This document shows positions 25,593 through 33,901 of a stretch of 35,443 bases of DNA, piece after piece. The notes beneath the pieces are model-generated. The model made no database searches, had not been told where the DNA came from, and worked only from the letters and a program-made list of their open reading frames with translations. Every line of letters begins with the position of its first letter. Position 1 is the first letter of the stretch. The position numbers and the translations under genes are program-made. This stretch comes from Lachnospiraceae bacterium (GTDB taxonomy: Bacteria > Bacillota > Clostridia > Lachnospirales > Lachnospiraceae). The stretch spans positions 1-35,443 of the forward strand of contig JAILPE010000009.1 in the NCBI GenBank assembly GCA_024699645.1, in the 5' to 3' direction.

Positions 25593-28565
25593 ATGCCAAG
25601 TAATCAAACGATCACAATTCGCAGAAAGGACGGAACAGCAACCAAGTTCTTCGTTGACGAAGAAAACTGGCTTGTCAATGCTCAGACCAATGAGAGAACG
25701 GATATGAGGATGACGAGCGACGGTGTCGTCAACAAAGAAGGGAAGCCACTTCAGAAGAAGAGTGCGCCCGGAAAGAGCCGTTCGACATCGGGAGAAAGAA
25801 CCCCCGGACCGCGCGGACAGGGAAAAAGCCAATCCCAAGTCTTTGACGGACGCTCTGAAAGAGACAAGAGAGCCATTGCTTCATCATCGACTCCCACGGT
25901 CAGCAGAGGAAGCAGGAAGGCGCTCACAGAAACTCTTGGTGACAAGATCAAGGGCTTTGAGATCGATCCTACGGCAGAAACAATTGATTATTCTCAGCTT
26001 CCGAAGAAAAAGAAGAAAGAGATAGAGCTTCCGCCCAACCCTCTCAAGATGGGTAAAGCGACGGAAGAGAAGGACGTTAACGATGCTGCACAAACAGTTT
26101 CGGAAGCTCCTGTTGAAACCCGGACATTTGAACCGAAAGTAAGGGAAGCCTCTGATGAGGCCGCTCCCGTTGCAGAAGTAAGAACTCCCGGAGAAAACAG
26201 GGATTCGAGAGCGCCCCGTGACGGCAGAGATGCGAGAGCATCCCGTGACGGCAGAGATGCAAGAACTCCCCGCGACGGCAGGGATTCAAGAGCATCCCGT
26301 GACGGAGCACCCCGCGACGGCGGAGCGCGTCCCTTTAACAGAGGACCCCGTCCCGAAGGCGGACAGAGACAGGGAGATCGTCTCGGTCCCGGAAGAGACA
26401 GAACGGGAGCACCCGCAGGCGGACGTCCCGGATTCGGAAGAGACGGTGGCAGACCTCAAGGCGGTCGTCCGTTCGGATCGGAAGGAAGAGGCCAGGGCGG
26501 CGGCGGTCGCTCGTTCGGCGGTCAGGGCGGATTCGGCGGTAAGGATGAAGAGCCGGTACGTCGTACGTTCAGCAAGAAGAATGATTCACGTTCTTCGAGC
26601 ATGAGAGATATTCCGAGTGATATGGGCGGCAGAAGCACCGCTCGTGCAGATAATCTGAAAGACAGAAGCCGTGATAAGAATCGAAGAGACAGAAATATGG
26701 CCTTCGATGAAGACGGAATGAGAAACGGAAGGCAGAAGAAAGACCCCAATCGTAAGGGTGCTTTCCAGAAGCCTGTGGCTAAGCCCAAGGAAGAAGTGGT
26801 TGACGATATCAAGACGATCACCGTTCCTGAGGTTATTACCATTAAAGAACTTGCCGATAAGATGAAGCAGTCACCTGCAACGATCATCAAGAAGCTCTTC
26901 ATGGGCGGAAAGATGGTTAACGTCAATTCGGAAGTTACGTACGAGGAAGCAGAAGAGATCGCAATGGAATATGAGATCCTCTGCGAGAAGGAAGTTAAGG
27001 TCAATATTGTTGAGGAACTACTTAAAGATACAGAAGAAGAGGATTCCGCAACACTCATCAAGCGTCCTCCCGTTGTCTGCGTAATGGGACACGTTGACCA
27101 CGGTAAAACTTCACTCCTCGATGCTATCAGGGAGACAAATGTTACCGCAAGAGAAGCAGGCGGGATCACACAGCACATCGGCGCTTATATGGTCGAGATC
27201 AACGGCAGGAAGATCACCTTCCTTGATACACCCGGCCATGAGGCATTTACGTCGATGCGTATGCGTGGCGCGAAATCTACGGATATCGCCATCCTTGTTG
27301 TTGCTGCCGATGACGGTGTAATGCCCCAGACGGTTGAAGCTATCAACCATGCCAAGGCAGCCGGCGTGCAGATAATCGTTGCGGTAAACAAGATCGATAA
27401 GCCCGGCGCAAATGTCGAGCGTGTTAAGCAGGAACTTACCGAGCACGGCCTTGTTGCGGAAGATTGGGGCGGAGATGTAGTATTTGCACCTGTTTCGGCC
27501 AAGACAGGCGAAGGTATCGAGAACCTTCTCGAGATGGTACTTCTCACGGCAGATGTGCTTGAACTTAAGGCAAATCCCAACCGTAAGGCGCGTGGTATCG
27601 TTATCGAGGCCCAGCTTGATAAGGGTCGTGGACCTGTTGCCACAGTACTTATCCAGAAGGGTACGTTAAATGTCGGTGAAAACGTTGCGATCGGCGCTAC
27701 ACACGGTAAGGTTCGTGCGATGATCGACGACAACGGTCATAAAGTAAAGGTTGCCACTCCTTCAACACCTGTTGAGATCCTCGGTCTCAATGCGGTTCCC
27801 GAAGCAGGCGAGGTAATGCTTGCTGTTGCTGATGAGAAGGAAGCAAGAAATATAGCATCTGCATTCATTTCGCAGAATAAGGAAAAGCTTATAGCAGAGA
27901 CTAAGGCTCGTATGAGTCTTGACGGACTCTTCTCACAGATCCAGGCCGGTGAGATTAAGGAACTCAACCTTATCGTCAAAGCCGACGTTATGGGGTCTGT
28001 TGAGGCTGTTAAGCAGAGTCTTGAGAAGCTCAGCAACGAAGAAGTTGTTGTCCGCATAATCCACGGCGGTGTCGGCAACATCAACGAATCCGATGTATCC
28101 CTTGCAAGTGCAAGTAATGCGATCATCATCGGCTTCAATGTAAAGCCCGACAATACCGCAAAGGATATCGCAGAGCGCGAGAACGTAGACGTAAAGCTTT
28201 ACAAGGTCATCTACGATGCAATAAACGATATCGAGCTTGCAATGAAGGGTATGCTCAAGCCTATATACGAGGAGCGCGTTATCGCTCATGCAGAGATCAG
28301 ACAGCTCTTCAAGGCATCGGGCCTCGGTGTTATCGCCGGATCATTTGTGCTTGACGGAAAGGTTGAGAGAGGATGCTCGGCACGTATCTCACGTGGCGGA
28401 GAGCAGATTTTCGACGGACCTCTTGCATCCCTTAAGAGATTTAAGGATGACGTTAAGGAAGTTGCCGCAGGCTACGAATGTGGTTTCGTATTCGAGAAAT
28501 TCAATGATATCGCTGAGCTTGATCAGGTAGAGTTTTACAAGATGGTAGAGGTGCCCAGAACCTGA
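25593..28565 (+). CDS. infB: Translation initiation factor IF-2, with atypical N-terminus
   Basis: Delivers fMet-tRNA to the 30S subunit and promotes subunit joining by GTP hydrolysis. At 990 aa it is long. The first 60 residues ([20 protein letters not shown]) do not resemble the usual IF2 N-terminal helical domain. A disordered Arg/Gly/Asp-rich region with about ten-residue [10 protein letters not shown]-like repeats spans about 204-250, then RGG-like glycine-rich sequence. One IF2-N module lies at about 410-462 ([20 protein letters not shown]). The G domain starts with GHVDHGKT at 499-506, followed by DTPGHEAF and NKID. Beta-barrel and C-terminal fMet-tRNA-binding domains end the protein. 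AGGAG at 25577-25581 supports ATG 25593. Confidence 0.93.
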   Translation: MPSNQTITIRRKDGTATKFFVDEENWLVNAQTNERTDMRMTSDGVVNKEGKPLQKKSAPGKSRSTSGERTPGPRGQGKSQSQVFDGRSERDKRAIASSSTPTVSRGSRKALTETLGDKIKGFEIDPTAETIDYSQLPKKKKKEIELPPNPLKMGKATEEKDVNDAAQTVSEAPVETRTFEPKVREASDEAAPVAEVRTPGENRDSRAPRDGRDARASRDGRDARTPRDGRDSRASRDGAPRDGGARPFNRGPRPEGGQRQGDRLGPGRDRTGAPAGGRPGFGRDGGRPQGGRPFGSEGRGQGGGGRSFGGQGGFGGKDEEPVRRTFSKKNDSRSSSMRDIPSDMGGRSTARADNLKDRSRDKNRRDRNMAFDEDGMRNGRQKKDPNRKGAFQKPVAKPKEEVVDDIKTITVPEVITIKELADKMKQSPATIIKKLFMGGKMVNVNSEVTYEEAEEIAMEYEILCEKEVKVNIVEELLKDTEEEDSATLIKRPPVVCVMGHVDHGKTSLLDAIRETNVTAREAGGITQHIGAYMVEINGRKITFLDTPGHEAFTSMRMRGAKSTDIAILVVAADDGVMPQTVEAINHAKAAGVQIIVAVNKIDKPGANVERVKQELTEHGLVAEDWGGDVVFAPVSAKTGEGIENLLEMVLLTADVLELKANPNRKARGIVIEAQLDKGRGPVATVLIQKGTLNVGENVAIGATHGKVRAMIDDNGHKVKVATPSTPVEILGLNAVPEAGEVMLAVADEKEARNIASAFISQNKEKLIAETKARMSLDGLFSQIQAGEIKELNLIVKADVMGSVEAVKQSLEKLSNEEVVVRIIHGGVGNINESDVSLASASNAIIIGFNVKPDNTAKDIAERENVDVKLYKVIYDAINDIELAMKGMLKPIYEERVIAHAEIRQLFKASGLGVIAGSFVLDGKVERGCSARISRGGEQIFDGPLASLKRFKDDVKEVAAGYECGFVFEKFNDIAELDQVEFYKMVEVPRT
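26203..26320 (+). repeat. 30-bp coding repeats in infB (RDGRDxRxxR)
   Basis: Three to four tandem copies of a 30-bp unit encode [20 protein letters not shown] and [10 protein letters not shown], continuing as degenerate RDG units. They form a charged disordered linker before the conserved IF2-N module. The plus-frame shadow ORF at 26218-26604 comes from this low-complexity DNA. Confidence 0.85.
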
Positions 28566-28575
28566 CAAGCCGGAC

Positions 28576-28637
28576 AATCACACCGGGCAGCACGGGATGA
28601 CATGGGAATCACACCGGGCAGCACGGGATGATATAGG
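28576..28637. repeat. Two tandem 31-bp copies between infB and rbfA
   Basis: AATCACACCGGGCAGCACGG at 28576 recurs at 28607, with GATGA following in both. It lies just after the infB stop and before the rbfA SD. Confidence 0.85.
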
Positions 28638-28682
28638 CATCGGATCGTTTTGGGCAGTATAAGTATTAGGAGGGTGGACTCC

Positions 28683-29063
28683 ATGAGAAAGAACAGTATA
28701 AAAAATAACAGGATCAACAGAGAGTTTCAGCGTGAACTCTCTGAGCTGATCAACAACGAGATCAAAGATCCGCGTATAGCGCCGATGGTTTCGGTCGTTG
28801 CTGTTGAAGTGGCTCCCGATCTTAAGACATCTAAGATATATATTTCTGTACTTGGTGATCTTGAGGCACAGGAAAATACGATGAAGGGCTTGAAGAGTGC
28901 GGCTCCGTTCTTACGCAGCCAGCTTGCCCATAATCTGAACATGCGCAACACACCGGAGCTTACGTTCATTGTGGATCAGTCGATCGAATACGGCGTGAAC
29001 ATGTCTCACCTTATAGACGAAGTTATCGAGGCAGATGAGGCAAAGGAAAAGCCTGATGAGTGA
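28683..29063 (+). CDS. rbfA: Ribosome-binding factor A
   Basis: A KH-domain 30S maturation factor, 126 aa. The conserved blocks are INREFQRELSELINNEIKDPR, VSVVAVEVAPDLKTSKIYIS, and LRSQLAHNLNMRNTPELTF with the closing DQSIEYG. AGGAGGG at 28668-28674 lies 8 bases before ATG 28683. The last ten codons and the TGA stop are part of a 38-bp tandem duplication, whose second copy lies in the spacer. Confidence 0.93.
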   Translation: MRKNSIKNNRINREFQRELSELINNEIKDPRIAPMVSVVAVEVAPDLKTSKIYISVLGDLEAQENTMKGLKSAAPFLRSQLAHNLNMRNTPELTFIVDQSIEYGVNMSHLIDEVIEADEAKEKPDE

Positions 29064-29108
29064 ACGCTCAAGATGAGGCAAAGGAAAAGCCGGAGGGGTG
29101 AACTCTTA
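29033..29108. repeat. 38-bp duplication of the rbfA 3' end and stop codon
   Basis: AGATGAGGCAAAGGAAAAGC starts at 29033 and again at 29071. The first copy encodes the C-terminal ADEAKEKPDE of RbfA and its TGA; the second is non-coding but keeps the TGA at the same position. The second half of the unit is less conserved. Confidence 0.88.
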
Positions 29109-29190
29109 GGGAGAGGGAGATAGTTTCCCGGGAAGATCGGGGAAATGTGGTAATTGAGCCGTGCTGTGCGCGGCATATGTGAGGAATTTA

Positions 29191-30177
29191 ATGGCATTTG
29201 AGAAAGAAAAATTTTGGGAGGACGTAAAGGCAGCCGAAACGATCGGGATTGCCGGACATATACGTCCGGACGGAGATTGCGTAGGAAGTACCCTTGGACT
29301 GTATTGTTACATACGCGACAACTTCGGGAAAGAACCCGAAGTGTTTCTTGAGGAAGTACCGAAAGCCTTTGAATTTATCGAAGGTGCCGACAGAGTTGTA
29401 ACGGGGTACCCGAACAGAGAGCCCATGGATCTTTTTATAGCACTTGACTGCGGAGATGAAGGGCGTCTCGGAAAAGCGATGGAGTACGCAAAGAGTGCTA
29501 AGAAGGCGTACTGCATCGACCACCATGCGACGAGCTCCGGATTTATGGAAAACAATCTTGTGATTCCGGATTCTGCAGCTACCGCGCAGATATTATATAC
29601 GCTCTTTGAAGACGATAAGATCGGGAAAGGCGCTGCCGAAGCGCTGTACCTCGGGATCGTTCATGATACGGGAGTGTTCAAACATTCATGCACGACGCGT
29701 GAGACGATGGAGATCGCGGGTGCACTCCTTGATCATGGAGTATCATCATCAAGGATCATAGACGGCACGTTTTATGAGAAGACATACCTTCAAAACCAGA
29801 TACTTGGGCGCTGTCTCATGGAAAGCATACTTTGTCTGGACGGAAAGGTTATCTTTTCATCAATAGACAGAAAGATAATCAATCTTTACGGACTCGGGCC
29901 TGCCGATACGGAAGGGATCATAGACCAGCTACGTGTAACAAAGGGAGTTGAGGTCGCAATACTGATCAGAGAGCTTACGCCACGCTCATGGCGCGTGAGC
30001 ATGAGGTCCTGCGAGATAGTTGACGTATCAAAGATCTGTGCCATGTTTGGCGGCGGAGGACATGTCAGAGCCGCAGGTGCCACGATGAGCGGTTCAAGGC
30101 GCGATGTTATAAATAACCTTACGACCGAAATTGAGAAGCAACTTGAGGCGTGGAAAAAAGACCGCGCGGAAGACTAA
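29191..30177 (+). CDS. DHH-family phosphoesterase, NrnA-type
   Basis: A 328-aa bifunctional oligoribonuclease / pAp phosphatase-like protein. The DHH domain has GHIRPDGDCVGSTLGL, LDCGD, and the namesake DHH in CIDHHATSS, followed by HDTGVFKHS. The DHHA1 domain ends with FGGGGHVRAAGATM. The enzyme would degrade short RNA fragments or pAp in the cytoplasm. ATG 29191 follows GAGGAA at 29181-29186; earlier in-frame sequence has no SD. Neighbour of rbfA and truB, as is common in Firmicutes. Confidence 0.9.
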   Translation: MAFEKEKFWEDVKAAETIGIAGHIRPDGDCVGSTLGLYCYIRDNFGKEPEVFLEEVPKAFEFIEGADRVVTGYPNREPMDLFIALDCGDEGRLGKAMEYAKSAKKAYCIDHHATSSGFMENNLVIPDSAATAQILYTLFEDDKIGKGAAEALYLGIVHDTGVFKHSCTTRETMEIAGALLDHGVSSSRIIDGTFYEKTYLQNQILGRCLMESILCLDGKVIFSSIDRKIINLYGLGPADTEGIIDQLRVTKGVEVAILIRELTPRSWRVSMRSCEIVDVSKICAMFGGGGHVRAAGATMSGSRRDVINNLTTEIEKQLEAWKKDRAED

Positions 30178-30193
30178 AGGGCGCAAGGGAAAC

Positions 30194-30263
30194 ACGGAAA
30201 ACAACGGTTCAGGAAATAAGGGGACCGGGGAGTACAGGAAACAGCGGTTCAGGAAAATAAAAA
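30194..30263. repeat. Direct repeat with 40-bp period before truB
   Basis: ACGGAAAACAACGGTTCAGG at 30194 and ACAGGAAACAGCGGTTCAGG at 30234 begin two imperfect units, both followed by AAAATAA-like sequence. The block fills most of the spacer between the DHH gene and truB. Confidence 0.7.
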
Positions 30264-30281
30264 CACAGAGAAAACAGGTAC

Positions 30282-31388
30282 ATGGAAGGAATAATCAATA
30301 TTTACAAGGAGCAGGGTTACACCTCTCATGATGTAATAGCCCGAATGCGCGGAATCTCCGGGCAGAGAAGGGCAGGACATACGGGAACGCTTGATCCGGA
30401 TGCGGAAGGAGTACTTCCTGTTTGCCTGGGAACGGCGACAAGAGTTGTCGATATGCTGACCGATTCGGACAAGACATACGAAGCGGTTTTGCTCCTCGGG
30501 ATCGATACTGATACTGAGGATATCTCCGGAGAGATCACCGCGCGCGGACAGGAAAAGCTCGAAACGCTGTCTGACAGCGAGATTTCCGAAGCTGTCCGCA
30601 GTTTTAAAGGTGAATATGATCAGATCCCTCCGGTGTACTCGGCAATAAAGCAGGGCGGCAAGAAGCTTTGCGAGCTTGCTCGCGAGGGAAAGGCCGAGGC
30701 TCCTGAGGCCAGAAGCGTAAACATTTTGGATATTGAAATTGTGTCGGATATTGTTGGCGGAGAACTCCGTGACGAAACCCTTTTTGTGAGATCCGACGCT
30801 TATGACGAAAGCCTTCAGTCGCCGGGCACGACGGTCTTAAAAATCCGTGACGACGCATATATTGACAGATTCGGCGTTAACGGAGGGTCTGAAGAAGACA
30901 GGTTTAAGAGGAACAGCGACCCCGAGTGGATGAAAGATGAAGCAGTTCTTTCACTTCGCGTCAAAAGATTGGCGATAAGGGTAAGATGCTCAAAGGGGAC
31001 ATACATCAGGTCACTTTGCCGTGATATCGGTGAAAAACTCGGATGCTTTGCCACGATGGAAAAGCTGATCCGAACAAGGGTTGGAAATTTTGGGATCGAC
31101 AGCAGTCTGACACTTGCACAGGCACAGGAACTTGCGGGAAGAGGTGAACTTGAGAGCGCTCTTATCGCTACCGACGAATGCTTTATGGATCTGCCGGCGC
31201 TGCACACAAAAGAAAAGTTTGATCAGGTACTTGAAAACGGTAACATCATGTTTTTCAGACATTTTAAGGAGTTCATAAAGGAACCGGTTTCTCCCGTCAG
31301 GGTGTATACTTCAAAAGGAGTGTTCCTTGCGGTATATGAATTCGAAGAGAGGCGAAAGCTGTACAAGCCGCTGAAGATGTTTACTTGA
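30282..31388 (+). CDS. truB: tRNA pseudouridine-55 synthase TruB, with an insertion
   Basis: Isomerises U55 in the T-loop of tRNAs. The catalytic motif is GHTGTLDPDAEGVLPV with nucleophile Asp38; KTYEAVLLLGIDTDTEDISG and RCSKGTYIRSLCRDIGE are also present. At 368 aa it is some 60 residues longer than usual. The excess lies at about residues 155-218, between IDIEIV and LSLRVKRL, and is charged and low in hydrophobic residues. The start ATG 30282 has only a weak AGG upstream. It overlaps nothing; the next gene starts 11 bp later. Confidence 0.92.
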   Translation: MEGIINIYKEQGYTSHDVIARMRGISGQRRAGHTGTLDPDAEGVLPVCLGTATRVVDMLTDSDKTYEAVLLLGIDTDTEDISGEITARGQEKLETLSDSEISEAVRSFKGEYDQIPPVYSAIKQGGKKLCELAREGKAEAPEARSVNILDIEIVSDIVGGELRDETLFVRSDAYDESLQSPGTTVLKIRDDAYIDRFGVNGGSEEDRFKRNSDPEWMKDEAVLSLRVKRLAIRVRCSKGTYIRSLCRDIGEKLGCFATMEKLIRTRVGNFGIDSSLTLAQAQELAGRGELESALIATDECFMDLPALHTKEKFDQVLENGNIMFFRHFKEFIKEPVSPVRVYTSKGVFLAVYEFEERRKLYKPLKMFT

Positions 31389-31399
31389 TAGGGGGAAAA

Positions 31400-31969
31400 A
31401 TGGAGATCTATACTTATCCTGATGTCAATCTTAAAGAGACGGCCGTGACTATCGGAAAATTTGACGGAGTTCACAGCGGACATCGTTATTTGATAGATGT
31501 TCTGAAGAAAAAAGCGACTGAGATGAATCTTAAGACTGTCGTTTTTGTGGTAGATATGGAAGACGATACGAGCGGACGTATCGATGTCGGGATCAATAAA
31601 AACAAAAAGAAAAAGAATATGGTTTTGTCCACATGGGAGGACAAGGTAAAAAAATTTGAAGATATGGGCGTTGATATTGTTGTGAGATGTCCTTTCACAA
31701 GAAAACTTTCAATGCTCAGGCCCGTGATGTTTGCGAAAGACGTGCTTGCGAGAAAACTTGGTTGCAAACTGATGGTCTGCGGAGATGATTTCCGCTACGG
31801 AAGGCTTGCTTCGGGCGACGCAAACAAGCTTGAACATTACGGTGAGCGTTTCGGATATGAAACGATCAAAATAGAAAGATTGAAGGAAAACGGTGAGCCG
31901 GTGAGCTCATCACGTATCAGGGAACTTTTTGAGCAGGGAAAAACCGAAGAAGCAAAAAAACTGCTTTGA
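31400..31969 (+). CDS. RibF-like FAD synthetase domain without riboflavin kinase
   Basis: The 189-aa protein matches only the N-terminal nucleotidyltransferase half of bifunctional RibF (normally about 310 aa). The motifs seen are TIGKFDGVHSGHRYLI (HxGH), RCPFTRKLSMLRPVMFA, GDDFRYGRLASGD and the closing PVSSSRIRELFEQGKTEEA. The chain stops exactly at the domain border, with only 142 bp to the next gene, so the kinase domain is missing. The usual FDPHP loop near residue 50 is replaced by VVDMEDD, followed by a Lys-rich insertion. AGGGGGA at 31390-31396 supports ATG 31400. Position after truB is that of ribF. FMN adenylyltransferase activity is likely but unproven. Confidence 0.8.
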   Translation: MEIYTYPDVNLKETAVTIGKFDGVHSGHRYLIDVLKKKATEMNLKTVVFVVDMEDDTSGRIDVGINKNKKKKNMVLSTWEDKVKKFEDMGVDIVVRCPFTRKLSMLRPVMFAKDVLARKLGCKLMVCGDDFRYGRLASGDANKLEHYGERFGYETIKIERLKENGEPVSSSRIRELFEQGKTEEAKKLL

Positions 31970-31990
31970 CCCGAATTATTGCGGTTATGC

Positions 31991-32019
31991 TTGACACGGC
32001 CGCATAGGCGTTGTATTAT
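31991..32019 (+). promoter_or_regulatory. Promoter of rpsO
   Basis: TTGACA at 31991-31996 and TATTAT at 32014-32019 with a 17-bp spacer form a strong sigma-70-type promoter. The start is expected near 32026. Confidence 0.85.
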
Positions 32020-32023
32020 ATCA

Positions 32024-32065
32024 GAGCACACGGACCATGCTCAGGTGTGCGGCTTCTCCCGCCGC
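32024..32065 (+). promoter_or_regulatory. Structured rpsO leader, possible S15 autoregulatory element
   Basis: Three short helices compete in this stretch: GAGCA (32024-32028) with TGCTC (32038-32042), GCACAC (32026-32031) with GTGTGC (32045-32050), and GCGGC (32049-32053) with GCCGC (32061-32065). S15 represses its own mRNA through leader structures in several bacteria. No specific match to a known class was verified. Confidence 0.45.
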
Positions 32066-32111
32066 CATTCCGGGTTTTGGTTTACATAATAATAAAAAGG
32101 AGGTCATTGAA

Positions 32112-32378
32112 ATGACAAGCAAGGAAAGAAAAGCAGAGATCGTAGCAAAGTACGGAAAGAACGCACAGGACACAGGTTCTACAGAGGTTCAGGTAGCACT
32201 CCTTACAGAGAGAATCAACGATCTTACACAGCACCTTAAGGTTAACCAGAACGATCATCATTCAAGACGTGGTCTTTTAAAGATGGTTGGTCAGAGACGT
32301 GGACTTCTTGAGTACCTCAAGAAGACAGATATCGAGGGATATCGTGATCTTATCGAGAAGCTTGGTCTTCGTAAGTAA
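32112..32378 (+). CDS. rpsO: Small ribosomal subunit protein S15
   Basis: An 88-aa primary 16S rRNA-binding protein of the 30S platform. The family pattern is clear: [57 protein letters not shown] and the C-terminal [17 protein letters not shown] at 32097-32104 is a near-perfect SD for ATG 32112. It has its own promoter and is followed by a strong terminator, so it can be expressed separately from the truB cluster. Confidence 0.97.
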   Translation: MTSKERKAEIVAKYGKNAQDTGSTEVQVALLTERINDLTQHLKVNQNDHHSRRGLLKMVGQRRGLLEYLKKTDIEGYRDLIEKLGLRK

Positions 32379-32410
32379 TCCGATCGAAATCAAATATGAA
32401 ATTATAAAAA

Positions 32411-32436
32411 GGATGCGCAAACGCATCCTTTTTTTT
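32411..32436 (+). terminator. Rho-independent terminator after rpsO
   Basis: GGATGCG and CGCATCC form a 7-bp stem around CAAA, extended by flanking A-U pairs and followed by eight T residues (32429-32436). It ends the translation cluster and separates it from the accessory unit. Confidence 0.95.
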
Positions 32437-32452
32437 CAGCCTTTTTCGGCAC

Positions 32453-32481
32453 TTCACAAATGAGAAAATATCAAATATAAT
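32453..32481 (+). promoter_or_regulatory. Promoter of the DtxR/TIR unit
   Basis: TTCACA at 32453-32458 and TATAAT at 32476-32481 with a 17-bp spacer. The start would be near 32488, giving a leader of about 80 bases. Confidence 0.75.
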
Positions 32482-32522
32482 GGAGAGAAGAGGTTGATCT
32501 GAAATAATAAAAACAAGGAGCT

Positions 32523-32548
32523 AAGCGGAGAGGGAAAGACCGCTTTTT
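32523..32548 (+). promoter_or_regulatory. Weak attenuator-like hairpin in the DtxR-gene leader
   Basis: AAGCGG (32523-32528) and CCGCTT (32540-32545) pair around an 11-base purine loop and are followed by TTT. It ends 21 bases before the start codon. The stem is short; it could be an attenuator or chance. Confidence 0.35.
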
Positions 32549-32569
32549 AAGTGAACAAGGAGGAGTATT

Positions 32570-32941
32570 ATGCGCGAATCGGGAGAGATGTATCTTGAAA
32601 CGATACTTGTGCTTTCGAAGGAGAAAGCGACAGTCAGATCGATAGATGTGGCAGACTACAGAAATTTTTCGAAACCCTCAGTCAGCAGGGCGGTTAACAG
32701 ACTTAAAGATGACGGATATATAAATATTTCACCGGAAGGCTTCCTTACACTTACAAAAAAAGGACTTGAAGTGGCGAACACCATATATGAGCGTCATATC
32801 GTTCTTACAAAGATCCTTTGCAAACTCGGTGTGGAGGAGACGATCGCAGCAGACGATGCCTGCAGGATCGAGCACTGCATCAGCGCGGAAACGTTTGATG
32901 CACTTAAAAAGTACGTGGCCGGACATATTGACGGAAAATGA
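32570..32941 (+). CDS. DtxR-family metal-dependent transcriptional repressor
   Basis: A 123-aa winged-helix repressor without the SH3-like third domain. The DNA-binding domain (1 to about 65) has SIDVADYRNFSKPSVSRAVN as the helix-turn-helix; the dimerisation/metal domain follows. Aligning by eye, the ligands are Met7 (DtxR Met10), Cys98, Glu101 and His102 in ACRIEHCIS (DtxR Cys102/Glu105/His106), with His76 for the ancillary site. This is the DtxR/IdeR iron-type pattern, not the MntR Asp/Glu pattern, so iron sensing is the better guess. AAGGAGGA supports ATG 32570. It is followed after 80 bp by the TIR-LRR gene, which it may control. Confidence 0.85.
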   Translation: MRESGEMYLETILVLSKEKATVRSIDVADYRNFSKPSVSRAVNRLKDDGYINISPEGFLTLTKKGLEVANTIYERHIVLTKILCKLGVEETIAADDACRIEHCISAETFDALKKYVAGHIDGK

Positions 32942-33021
32942 TCGGTCGGATACCGGTCGGAAAATAAACGATGATCTCCCGGGTCGTAAAGATCGGGAAG
33001 ATGATCGGCGGGGAAAGAGCA

Positions 33022-33849
33022 ATGAAAATATTCTGTACAAATTCATCCGACATAAAGGCAGACGGATCATATGAGGAGATCATTCATAACGCAGGACATA
33101 AGACGGTACGTGATGATGTACGTCTTTTGCTTGAAGCGGATGCTCTGTTCATATGCATTGGCGGTAAAGAAAACAGAAGGATTAAGGAAGATCTCAACCT
33201 TGCGCTTGATAAAGATATCCCTGTCGCATTTGTGCTTGAAGAAGAGGCTGAGATCGATTCTGGTCTCAAAATTCAGCTTGCGATAGCTAAAAAAATTCCG
33301 ACGCTTAAAAAAGCAGAATCTCAGGCCGGGCGTCAAGATACGGAAAAAGCGATATCCGACTGGCTCACTAAAGTCGACAAAATATCGGGGAAAAAGAAAA
33401 AGAAGAAAAACGTAAAACTTGCGGCGTGTCTGATCGCGGCGGCGATAGTCATAACAGCGGCTCTTATCCTGATCCCGAAGTTCTTGGGTTCGGGTGAAAA
33501 AGATACTTCAACCGTGACGCTTACAAAAGAACAGCAGCTTGGGATCGACGTTGCAGCGTTAAAGGACAGCGAGAAGATCGATCTTTCAGGAAAAGGTATC
33601 AAGGATGTATCGTTCCTCGCGGATTGCGTGAAATGCAGGGAACTTGATCTGAGTAATAATGAAATAGTGGATATAAGCGTTATAAAGGAAATGAATGGCC
33701 TCGAAATCCTTAATGTTTCGGGGAACAAGATCACAGACATCAATGCTCTGCTTACATTAAAAAATCTTAAAGAGGTAGACATAAGCAACAACCCTGTAGT
33801 CGATTATACGGCAACAACGTTTCTTGACGGGGTAAGGGTGGTTCAGTAG
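33022..33849 (+). CDS. TIR-like / transmembrane / leucine-rich-repeat protein
   Basis: A 275-aa protein in three parts. Residues 1 to about 120 form a compact TIR-like domain: [11 protein letters not shown] as first strand and [12 protein letters not shown] followed by [19 protein letters not shown] aligning with the next gene's TIR. Lys-rich KKKKKK then precedes one helix at 131-155, so the N-terminus should be cytoplasmic. Residues 185-260 outside the cell are three to four leucine-rich repeats of 21-22 residues ([36 protein letters not shown]). The catalytic Glu of TIR NADases is replaced by Asp57 in my alignment. ATG 33022 is chosen over 32971 because of the GGGGAAAGAG upstream and the family-like MKIF start. 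No exact counterpart was recognised. Confidence 0.72.
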   Translation: MKIFCTNSSDIKADGSYEEIIHNAGHKTVRDDVRLLLEADALFICIGGKENRRIKEDLNLALDKDIPVAFVLEEEAEIDSGLKIQLAIAKKIPTLKKAESQAGRQDTEKAISDWLTKVDKISGKKKKKKNVKLAACLIAAAIVITAALILIPKFLGSGEKDTSTVTLTKEQQLGIDVAALKDSEKIDLSGKGIKDVSFLADCVKCRELDLSNNEIVDISVIKEMNGLEILNVSGNKITDINALLTLKNLKEVDISNNPVVDYTATTFLDGVRVVQ

Positions 33850-33901
33850 GAAAATAATAACAAGGCAGTCGGAGGCAAAAACTAAGGAAGGAAAATGGCA
33901 A

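Noticed and set aside
26218-26604. Plus-strand second-frame ORF of 128 codons inside infB
   Set aside because: It arises from the 30-bp RDG repeats and has no start signal of its own.
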